Assembly: GCA_964412105.1 (NCBI GenBank) | Contig: CAYPNM010000012.1 | Location: 1-64,000 of the forward strand | Source: JAKAGZ01 sp964412105 | GTDB lineage: Bacteria > Bacteroidota > Ignavibacteria > Ignavibacteriales > Ignavibacteriaceae | Direction: 5' to 3' | Length of the DNA stretch: 64,000 bases | Part shown: positions 9,594 to 16,315 of the stretch, one piece after another | Layout: each line of letters starts with the position of its first letter | Position numbering within the stretch: position 1 is the first letter of the stretch | The notes under the pieces: generated by a model | Told to the model about the DNA's origin: nothing | Seen by the model: only the letters and a program-made list of their open reading frames with translations | The model's database searches: none | Translations under genes and position numbers: made by a program

Positions 9594-10355
9594 TTATGAT
9601 CTAACCTCACCACCCCCAAATAATACAAAACCCTTTATCAGCAGCGTTCTTTCAGTATCAATCACAGCATCGGGATCTCTTCTTATCTTATTTGAAAATC
9701 CTCCGAATATCGGCAGTATATCTATCATTACAGTCCAGTTAGAAGGAACTATAATGTTTGAGCCTCCAAAGACTGCAACAAAATCAATTATATTTACCCC
9801 TTGCGCCAGTTTACAATCTCTAAGGTCAATTTCTGAGCCTCCAAAAATTGAAGTTATATTTCCGCCTTTGAAATTATCAGTCACAATTATTTTATGCCCG
9901 CCGCCAAATATTGCTATGTCATCAACACGATCAGAATTTATTTGATCATAGCCTCTAAAATGAGTTGTATTTTCTTCCTGCTTATGTTTGTAGCCTCCTT
10001 CGCTGCTTCTATATGTTCTCTTTCTTAAAATTATAAAAATACCAAATGCTATCAATAAGATCGGAACAACTATGCTGCTGTCATAATAAACCCAGGGAAA
10101 GATTCTGGGTATCATAAAAAATATACCGATCAACAATATAAACATTCCCAGCAACCTTCGTGATGTGTTTATTATTAATACTATTCCGAGAGCTATTAAT
10201 ATAGCAGGAAAGGAAAATATAACTCTTGCAATATTGAAGTTGATTAAATCCATGCTATCAAGCAGAAAAAGACCTCCGAGCACCACTAGCAGAATACCGA
10301 TTACATTTCTTGAGTCGTAATTCCTTTTGTTATTATCCTGTTTGATCTCTTCCAT
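9594..10355 (-). CDS. LiaF-like membrane protein (LiaI-LiaF transmembrane region plus C-terminal beta domain)
   Basis: A 253-residue protein. The N-terminal half has four hydrophobic helices (about residues 17-35, 42-62, 68-85, 95-112) with the glycine-rich turn VLGGLFLLDSMDLI typical of LiaI/DUF5668 membrane regions. After a short charged linker (RSSEGGYKHKQEENT) the C-terminal half repeats the pattern xxIFGGxxxxI three or four times (IAIFGGGHKII, TSIFGGSEIDL, VAVFGGSNIIV, LPIFGGFSNKI), the beta-solenoid-like domain of LiaF / DUF2154 proteins. In Firmicutes LiaF inhibits the envelope-stress kinase LiaS. Here it heads an operon with a LytS kinase and a LytTR regulator, suggesting a similar restraining role on a different kinase type. 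That role is inferred. Confidence 0.85.
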   Translation of the reverse strand: MEEIKQDNNKRNYDSRNVIGILLVVLGGLFLLDSMDLINFNIARVIFSFPAILIALGIVLIINTSRRLLGMFILLIGIFFMIPRIFPWVYYDSSIVVPILLIAFGIFIILRKRTYRSSEGGYKHKQEENTTHFRGYDQINSDRVDDIAIFGGGHKIIVTDNFKGGNITSIFGGSEIDLRDCKLAQGVNIIDFVAVFGGSNIIVPSNWTVMIDILPIFGGFSNKIRRDPDAVIDTERTLLIKGFVLFGGGEVRS

Positions 10356-10491
10356 AAAAACTCTCCTTTGAATAGTCGATTATCTATCCAGCATAAACAT
10401 ATAGTACATTAAAACTATATTAAAGCAAAAATCGGTGAATAGCCGAAAATTACCGGTAAAATAAGGAAAAACAATGATTTGCTAAAACAAA

Positions 10492-10515
10492 AAGGGAAGT
10501 CTTTGTACTTCCCTT
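10492..10515 (-). terminator. Rho-independent terminator of the PLP lyase gene
   Basis: A perfect 9-bp stem (AAGGGAAGT / ACTTCCCTT) with a 6-nt loop lies about 30 nt downstream of the minus-strand stop. Read on the minus strand it is followed by a T-rich tract (TTTGTTTT), so it serves the minus-strand lyase gene. Confidence 0.8.
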
Positions 10516-10544
10516 AAACTTTGGATAATGCTTGAAAATTTAAA

Positions 10545-11762
10545 TCACATGTTTTCAGATAAAGCCAATGTAGCCTCTTTAACTTTTTCTAGGCCTTTTT
10601 CAAGATCTGCTATTATGTCATTAACATTTTCAATTCCCACGGAAAGCCTGACTAATCCTTCCGTAATTCCTCCGGCCAGCCTGGCTTCTTTCCCCATTGA
10701 ATAATGAGTCATACTCGCAGGATGTTGAATTAGGCTTTCTACTCCTCCAAGGCTGACCGCCAGCTGACATAGTTTTACTGAATTCATCAAAACCTGACCG
10801 GCTTCAAAGCCGCCTTCAAGTTCAAAAGTTATCATTCCACCTGGACCTTTATGTTGCTTCTGACCAATTTCAAATTGAGGATGACTTTTTAATCCTGGAT
10901 AGCTGACGCTTTTGATCTGAGAATGTTTTTCCAGATATTCAGCAACAATAATCGCATTTTCGCAATGTTTCTTCATTCTCAAAGCAAGAGTTTTAATCCC
11001 CCTATGAACAAGAAATGAATTAAAAGGATCTATGACCCCTCCAATTTGGTTCAAAACTTTTCTAAATGATTTATAAGCTTGATCGTCTTTTACTATAACA
11101 ATTCCACCAACTACATCAGCATGGCCATTTAAAAATTTTGTTAGACTATGGAGGACAACGTCAGCTCCAAACTCAAACGGTTTCTGCAATGCAGGACTCA
11201 TAAATGTATTATCGACAACAAGCACTGCATTATTATTATGAGCTATCTCAGCCATTGCGTGAATATCTGTAATAGCAAGTGTAGGATTTCCTGGAGTTTC
11301 GATATACAAAACCTTTGTATTTGGTCTAACAGCCTTTTTTACAGCTTCAATATTTGATGTATCTACAAAAGTAGATTCAACTCCAAATTTATTCATTACT
11401 GTGTTCAGCAAAGTTGTTGTAGGACCATATACTGCGGCAGAACATAAAATGTGATCACCTGCAGATGTAAGACTGGCAAACACTGTATGAATAGCAGCCA
11501 TCCCGCTTCCACAACCTAAAGCTTTGTAACCGCCTTCAAGCCCGGCTATTGCATTTTCCATTGCTTCCACAGTTGGATTGGCCATTCTTGTATAGATGTA
11601 TCCTCTTCGCTCGCCCGCAAACAGCGACGCTCCATGCTGTGCAGATTCAAACTTAAATGTTGATGTCTGGTAAATAGGCGGAACTACTGCTCCGAATTCA
11701 TTTTCATCAATTCCCGAATGAACACATTTGGTTTCAAAATCGGTGGGTGTTCCTGTTTTCAT
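10545..11762 (-). CDS. Cys/Met-metabolism PLP enzyme (methionine gamma-lyase / cystathionine gamma-lyase-like)
   Basis: A fold-type I PLP enzyme of the trans-sulfuration family, 405 residues from the preferred start. The PLP lysine is about K209 in HSLTKFLNGHADVVGG, the phosphate-binding segment is GCGSGMAAIH, and the substrate-side tyrosine lies in AAVYGPTTT. At the site where many methionine gamma-lyases carry a Cys (YGC) this protein has Pro, so lyase versus synthase or sulfhydrylase specificity cannot be fixed. I chose the ATG at 11762 because an AGGGG ribosome site lies 5 nt ahead of it; an in-frame TTG at 11774 would overlap that site. A terminator follows the stop. A distant paralogue is at 54976-56202. 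Confidence 0.9.
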   Translation of the reverse strand: MKTGTPTDFETKCVHSGIDENEFGAVVPPIYQTSTFKFESAQHGASLFAGERRGYIYTRMANPTVEAMENAIAGLEGGYKALGCGSGMAAIHTVFASLTSAGDHILCSAAVYGPTTTLLNTVMNKFGVESTFVDTSNIEAVKKAVRPNTKVLYIETPGNPTLAITDIHAMAEIAHNNNAVLVVDNTFMSPALQKPFEFGADVVLHSLTKFLNGHADVVGGIVIVKDDQAYKSFRKVLNQIGGVIDPFNSFLVHRGIKTLALRMKKHCENAIIVAEYLEKHSQIKSVSYPGLKSHPQFEIGQKQHKGPGGMITFELEGGFEAGQVLMNSVKLCQLAVSLGGVESLIQHPASMTHYSMGKEARLAGGITEGLVRLSVGIENVNDIIADLEKGLEKVKEATLALSENM

Positions 11763-11936
11763 AATACCCCTCAAAGTGATGCAAGAAAATTATATATAAT
11801 TCATTAATTAGCCTTTAAAAATACAGCTATTTCCTCTGAAAGTAAATTTTATATACTGTTTCAGCTAGTCATGTACTTGATTTGGATAAAAGAAATAATT
11901 AACAAAAATCTTAAATTTTCCACATCTTTTATCAAA

Positions 11937-11963
11937 CTCGGCCATATTTGGACGAGGCTTTTT
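11937..11963 (+). terminator. Possible leader hairpin or attenuator ahead of ppk2
   Basis: CTCG...CGAG closes a small stem with an inner CCA/TGG helix and a one-by-one mismatch, followed by GCTTTTT. It faces the + strand about 65 nt before the PPK2 start and has no + strand gene upstream of it, so it could be a leader attenuator. The stem is short and the call is weak. Confidence 0.3.
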
Positions 11964-12026
11964 CAATTTACTTAGAATGTTATTCTGCCTATTTTAATTT
12001 ATCTGTTAACTAAACTTCAAAAATAT

Positions 12027-12887
12027 ATGTATACTGAAAAATTTCTTGTAAAACAAAATCCCAAAATTGATCTCGCCAAAATTAAGACCAACTATTCAGG
12101 GGATCTGAAATCAAAAAAAGATGCAAACAGTATCTTAAAAGAAAATATTAAGAAAATGGCAGAGTTGCAGGATAAGCTATATGCCCAGGATAAATTTGCC
12201 ATATTGCTAATATTTCAGGCAATGGATGCTGCAGGAAAGGATGGAATGATTAAACACGTTATGAGCGGACTAAATCCACAGGGGACACAGGTTTTCAGTT
12301 TCAAGCAGCCGTCAACTGAAGAGTTGGATCATACTTATCTCTGGAGAATTAACAAGGCTCTCCCGGAAAAAGGAAGAATTGGAATTTTTAACCGCTCACA
12401 CTATGAAGAAGTGCTGGTTGTTAGAGTTCACAATTTAATCTTAAATCAGAAATTACCTGAGCAATTTGTAAACGATAAAATCTGGGATATGAGATATGAA
12501 CAAATAAATAATTTTGAAAAGTATCTATATGAAAATGGAACTATAATACTAAAATTCTTTCTTCATATTTCAAAAGACGAACAAAAGAAAAGATTTCTTA
12601 AACGAATTGATGATGCCTCAAAAAACTGGAAGTTTTCAGCCGCAGATTTAAAGGAAAGGGAATTCTGGGATAAATATCAAAAATGTTACACCGAAGCGAT
12701 TTCAGCTACCAGCAAAAAACATTCACCTTGGTTCATAATTCCTTCTGATAAAAAATGGTTCAGTCGATTGGCCGTTTCAGATATTATTATTTCTGCAATG
12801 GAAAAGATAAATCTTCAATATCCAAAATTATCGGGTGAACAACTTGAAAACCTAAAAAATGCCCGGAAGGTTCTTGAAAAGCAATAA
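12027..12887 (+). CDS. ppk2: Polyphosphate kinase 2 family (PPK2, class III-like)
   Basis: A 286-residue soluble kinase that transfers phosphate between polyphosphate and nucleotides. The Walker A loop is AMDAAGKDG (65-73) and the lid/Walker B region IFNRSHYEEVLVVRV lies near residue 121. FFLHISKDEQKKRF and APWxxIPSDKKWF-like segments (here SPWFIIPSDKKWFSR) complete the family signature. Single-domain length and these motifs are closest to class III enzymes, which can phosphorylate AMP and ADP, but the AMP/ADP preference is inferred. The gene has its own leader and faces the ArsC-like gene, with 37 nt between the two stops. Confidence 0.92.
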   Translation: MYTEKFLVKQNPKIDLAKIKTNYSGDLKSKKDANSILKENIKKMAELQDKLYAQDKFAILLIFQAMDAAGKDGMIKHVMSGLNPQGTQVFSFKQPSTEELDHTYLWRINKALPEKGRIGIFNRSHYEEVLVVRVHNLILNQKLPEQFVNDKIWDMRYEQINNFEKYLYENGTIILKFFLHISKDEQKKRFLKRIDDASKNWKFSAADLKEREFWDKYQKCYTEAISATSKKHSPWFIIPSDKKWFSRLAVSDIIISAMEKINLQYPKLSGEQLENLKNARKVLEKQ

Positions 12888-12924
12888 ATTCTGGATCTTT
12901 TTTTAATGAATATCCTCATAATAA

Positions 12925-13263
12925 TTAGTTAAACAACTCATTTATTTTCTCGGGTGGACGAGCCAATATTGCCTTATTTCCCATTTCAATTATAGGCCTT
13001 TCAATTAAATCAGGATTCTTGATCATCATTTTAATAATACTTTTTTCAGTTTCTTTCTTAACATCAATTGACTTTGTAGTTTTTTCCCGCTTGCGCAAAA
13101 GCTCTACTGCTGTCATATTCATTTTTTTCAGCAAGCTCTTTAATTTTTGTTCAGTAAACGGTTCTATATAATAATTAACTCTATTTAAATCTACTCCCCT
13201 TGCCTCAAGCAATTTATTCACTCTTCTGCAGGTTGTGCAGGTTGGTTTCTCATAAATTGTCAT
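12925..13263 (-). CDS. ArsC/Spx-family thioredoxin-fold protein
   Basis: A 112-residue protein with the ArsC/Spx fold. The N-terminal active site is a CxxC (C9 and C12 in KPTCTTCRR), followed by the helix KLLEARGVD and the family segment ELLRKREK. The C-terminal cis-Pro region is RPIIEMGNKAILARPPEKI. Classical glutaredoxin-linked arsenate reductases have one catalytic Cys and a downstream Arg triad. The CxxC here is closer to Spx/MgsR and YffB-like members, so arsenate reduction should not be assumed. No ars genes are nearby. It is monocistronic with an AT-rich upstream region shared with the divergent GGGP synthase gene. Confidence 0.85.
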   Translation of the reverse strand: MTIYEKPTCTTCRRVNKLLEARGVDLNRVNYYIEPFTEQKLKSLLKKMNMTAVELLRKREKTTKSIDVKKETEKSIIKMMIKNPDLIERPIIEMGNKAILARPPEKINELFN

Positions 13264-13482
13264 TTTCTTCCTATTATTTATGGTATGCTAATTGTTATTA
13301 ATTAACTAAATTATGGAATTATTAAATAAAATCAACCAAATTAGTATATGGGGAAATAATAATTGTGCTCTCCCCCACAATAAGCTGTTATCAATAAATT
13401 ACTTACAGGAACAAAATCTTTAAAAGCTTCTTTTTTCTAAAAACATAATTATTTATATTCTAAGATGATATACTCATAAATT

Positions 13483-14241
13483 ATGAAAATATATAATTAT
13501 CTATTAAATACGATTTCAACCAAAGGGGCAGCCTATCTTATTCTGATTGATCCTGACAAAATTTCTCATGATAAATTGCCTGTTTTTGTAAAACATTGTC
13601 AAAAATCGGGTGTTGATGCATTTCTTCTTGGCGGGAGTTTAATGATGAATGACCGCTTTGAAGATTTCATACTTACTGTTAAAAAGAATTGCACAATCCC
13701 TACAATAATATTTCCCGGTGGCGTTAATCAGGTTTCGCCAAATGCCGATGCAATTTTATACCTCTCGGTCGTCAGTGGCAGGAATCCTGAACATTTGATT
13801 GGCAAGCACGTACTTGCAGCTCCCTTTGTAAAACAGGCCGGAATTGAGCCAATTTCAACTGGCTACATTTTAATCGAATCTGGACTAGTTACAACAGTTC
13901 AATATGTAAGCGGCTCCCAGCCTATCCCAAGAAATAAACCAGAAATTGCAGCCGCAACAGCATTAGCAGCAGAATATCTTGGTATGAGATTGATTTATCT
14001 GGAAGCTGGGTCCGGTGCTCACCAAACCGTGCCAAATGAAATGGTACAAGCTGTTTCAAATTATTGCTCAGTGCCGCTGGTAGTGGGAGGAGGAATAAGA
14101 AATGCGGCCGAAGCAGGCGAAAAAGTCAGATGCGGTGCTAAAATTATTGTAACCGGAAATTATTTTGAAGATGAAAATAACTGGGATCAAATTAAAGAAT
14201 TCGCAGAAGCGGTGCACGTTAAATTACCTGTTACTGTTTAG
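13483..14241 (+). CDS. Geranylgeranylglyceryl / heptaprenylglyceryl phosphate synthase family (PcrB/GGGPS)
   Basis: A 252-residue TIM-barrel prenyltransferase. It shows LILIDPDK (about 21-28), FLLGGSLMM (about 47-55), FPGGVNQVSPNADAIL, YLEAGSGAHQTVP and VVGGGIRNAAEA, which form the glycerol-1-phosphate and polyprenyl-diphosphate pocket of GGGP synthases. In archaea this enzyme starts ether-lipid assembly on G1P, in Bacilli PcrB uses heptaprenyl-PP, and Bacteroidetes carry group II homologues. Nothing in the window supplies G1P dehydrogenase or the second prenyltransferase, so the end product is unknown. The next gene (GmhA-like) starts 48 nt downstream on the same strand, so the two may be co-transcribed. 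Confidence 0.92.
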   Translation: MKIYNYLLNTISTKGAAYLILIDPDKISHDKLPVFVKHCQKSGVDAFLLGGSLMMNDRFEDFILTVKKNCTIPTIIFPGGVNQVSPNADAILYLSVVSGRNPEHLIGKHVLAAPFVKQAGIEPISTGYILIESGLVTTVQYVSGSQPIPRNKPEIAAATALAAEYLGMRLIYLEAGSGAHQTVPNEMVQAVSNYCSVPLVVGGGIRNAAEAGEKVRCGAKIIVTGNYFEDENNWDQIKEFAEAVHVKLPVTV

Positions 14242-14289
14242 ATACTTATCTCTTTCACATCATATAAATCTGCTGGGAACTATATTAAA

Positions 14290-14877
14290 TTGGACAAAAA
14301 AAAATTCATCGCTGATTCATTAAACGAAAGCTCTGATACAAAATTAAAAATGCTTAAGGAATGTTCACAGGATATCCTTTCAGCAGTAAAGATAATTTCC
14401 GATGCCTATAGAAATGGGAAAAAAGTGCTCCTGTGCGGTAATGGGGGAAGCGCTGCAGATTGTCAGCATATTGCTACGGAGCTTATGATAAGATTAAGCC
14501 ATCACATTAATAGGCCGGCCTTGCCTGCTATAGCTCTAACAACCGACACTTCAAATCTCACAGCGGGAGGCAATGATATGGGGTTTGAAAATGTTTTTGC
14601 CAGAAACATTGAAGGTCTTGGGAATGAAGGAGACGTGCTTATAGCAATTTCTACCAGCGGTAATTCGCTTAACATTGTTAAAGCAGTCGAAAAAGCTGAA
14701 CAGAAAGGAATGCGGGTGATTGGTTTCCTGGGAGGGACAGGCGGTAAATTAAAAAGCTCTGTCCATCTTCCAATTATCATTCCTTCACCAAACACCCAAA
14801 GGATACAGGAAGGACATATAACAACTGCACACATAATCTGCGAATTGGTGGAAGATGAACTCTATGGAAATTCCTGA
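14290..14877 (+). CDS. gmhA: Phosphoheptose isomerase-like SIS-domain protein
   Basis: A 195-residue SIS-domain protein matching GmhA, which converts sedoheptulose-7-phosphate to D-glycero-D-manno-heptose-7-phosphate for lipopolysaccharide. Hallmarks are LLCGNGGSAADCQHIATEL (about 47-65), TTDTSNLTAGGNDMGFENVFAR, ISTSGNSLNIVKA and the C-terminal IQEGHITTAHIICELVE helix with the metal-binding His. The best start is a TTG at 14290 preceded by no strong ribosome site; the first ATG (14350) would remove the N-terminal helix, so TTG is preferred with moderate certainty. It sits between GGGP synthase and an alpha/beta hydrolase with short gaps. Confidence 0.88.
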   Translation: MDKKKFIADSLNESSDTKLKMLKECSQDILSAVKIISDAYRNGKKVLLCGNGGSAADCQHIATELMIRLSHHINRPALPAIALTTDTSNLTAGGNDMGFENVFARNIEGLGNEGDVLIAISTSGNSLNIVKAVEKAEQKGMRVIGFLGGTGGKLKSSVHLPIIIPSPNTQRIQEGHITTAHIICELVEDELYGNS

Positions 14878-14885
14878 ATTTTACA

Positions 14886-15728
14886 ATGAATACTCCAAGG
14901 ATTATTAAAAGAAAAGAAATAACTTTAAATGAATCTCAAACCAAACTTGTAGTTAGCGGCTGGGGAAAAGATGCCTTTGAAAACTCAGTCGTAGAAAAAA
15001 TAACCTACCTTTCCGATAACCTGAAAGTCAAAGGATTTATTTCCTACCCCAAAGATACTTCAAAAAAATATCCTTGTGTGATCTGGAATCGCGGAGGAAT
15101 TGGCAACCGCGGAGCTATAGACTCATTTACTGCAAGGGGTATTTATGGACAGCTGGCAAGCTGGGGATATGTTGTTTTTGCATCACAGTACAGGGGAAAT
15201 GCTGGTGGAGAAGGCCGGGAAGAATTAGGAGGAAAAGATGTAAACGATATTCTGAATCTTGTGCCCCTTGCTGATGGATTTAATTGCGCCGATAAATCAA
15301 AATGGGGAATTGAAGGTTGGAGCAGAGGTGGTATGATGACTTATTTGGCCCTGACAAAAAACCAAAATTTTAAATGTGCAATCCTGGTTGGCGCCATGAC
15401 TGATCTGAAAAATTATTTTTATGATAGCCCGCGTGTCTATGAGAGATTCAAAGATCTTGCCAGTGAAAAAAAACTGAAAGAAATAATTTCTGAAAGATCA
15501 GCTATTAATATTTCTGATAAACTGCCTAGAATTCCTTACCTTATGATTCATGGCGGGGACGACAAAATGGTGTCTCCTCTTCAATCAATCGAAATGGCAA
15601 AAAAATTACAATCACAAAATTTTGATTACAGACTTGTGGTCTTGGAAAACGGGGATCATTTTCTCAGAAATCATAGAAAGGAGGTGAACTCTCTTAGAAA
15701 AAATTGGTTCTCAAAGTACTTGGTTTAG
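14886..15728 (+). CDS. Alpha/beta hydrolase (prolyl-oligopeptidase-like domain)
   Basis: A 280-residue alpha/beta hydrolase without a signal peptide. The nucleophile elbow is GWSRGG (S146), the oxyanion region is IWNRGGIGNRG (about 67-77), and the acid and His are in IHGGDDKMVSP and NGDHFLRNH near the C-terminus. The fold and elbow resemble the catalytic domain of S9 peptidases and dienelactone-hydrolase-like esterases, but there is no propeller domain, so substrate is unknown. The start ATG lies 8 nt after the gmhA stop, implying co-transcription. The gene is followed by a long gene-free stretch. Confidence 0.82.
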   Translation: MNTPRIIKRKEITLNESQTKLVVSGWGKDAFENSVVEKITYLSDNLKVKGFISYPKDTSKKYPCVIWNRGGIGNRGAIDSFTARGIYGQLASWGYVVFASQYRGNAGGEGREELGGKDVNDILNLVPLADGFNCADKSKWGIEGWSRGGMMTYLALTKNQNFKCAILVGAMTDLKNYFYDSPRVYERFKDLASEKKLKEIISERSAINISDKLPRIPYLMIHGGDDKMVSPLQSIEMAKKLQSQNFDYRLVVLENGDHFLRNHRKEVNSLRKNWFSKYLV

Positions 15729-15858
15729 CTGAAATATACGCCATTTTACTAGTAAGGACTGGTATCTCAATCTATCAGACTAAGCTTTAATTTGAAATGG
15801 CATTTTGTGCATTTATTTCCTATAGTTTATTGTAATGTTGCATATTTCCACACAGCCT

Positions 15859-15895
15859 ATAACTAGGGTACAACTGGCCTTCACCTGGCCTTAAA
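15859..15895. repeat. Dispersed 37-bp repeat, copy 1
   Basis: Begins ATAACTAGGGTACAAC and ends CACCTGGCCTTAAA; 35 of 37 positions match copy 2 at 49771-49807, in the same orientation. Within this copy the 8-mer CTGGCCTT occurs twice, separated by CAC. Flanks are not alike beyond a few bases. Both copies sit in the only two long gene-free stretches between genes in the window. Confidence 0.8.
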
Positions 15896-15938
15896 TGACT
15901 CCTTGGTCAGGTAAAATTAAGCATAGCAATTGTCAATA

Positions 15939-15996
15939 TGAGATTACGCTTGAACTCTCTGACAGCAAGGATATAACTAGGTTCAATCTGATCTCA
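15939..15996. repeat. Nested inverted repeat (possible RNA hairpin)
   Basis: TGAGAT (15939-15944) pairs with ATCTCA (15991-15996), and TTGAAC (15950-15955) pairs with GTTCAA (15981-15986), leaving a roughly 25-nt apical loop that contains TATAACTAGG, a fragment of the neighbouring dispersed repeat. It is followed by no T run and lies 320 nt before aceE. Confidence 0.45.
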
Positions 15997-16315
15997 ATAA
16001 CAGTATTAAATTGTTTGGCTCTTATAATGTGATTTCAGTATCAGTGCTGAAAGCAATATTCGTAAAGATTTTTACTATACTTTCCTGAGATACCACCGGC
16101 TTCTGCCATTCTTGTATTTTTTACTCAAAACGATTAAGTTGATTATCTAATTTCTATTGAAAATCATCATTGTAGCCTCATTTTTACGGGATAATAATGA
16201 CTTTAACAGTTCTCGTTTATCCTGGTTTAAGATGAAAAGAACATTATTTAAGAACTATATGAGAGTTATTATTCCACTTTTGCAAAATTGTTAAACTGAT
16301 TTATAGGCATTTGAA

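Larger units (their letters stand above)
15729..16315. other. Gene-free stretch upstream of aceE with repeat and paired inverted repeats
   Basis: No open frame of credible length lies in these 587 bases on either strand. Two structures stand out. The first is a 37-bp segment at 15859-15895 nearly identical to 49771-49807. The second is a nested inverted repeat at 15939-15996. The 3' part runs AT-rich to the aceE start and probably holds its promoter. There is no riboswitch I recognise. Confidence 0.6.
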
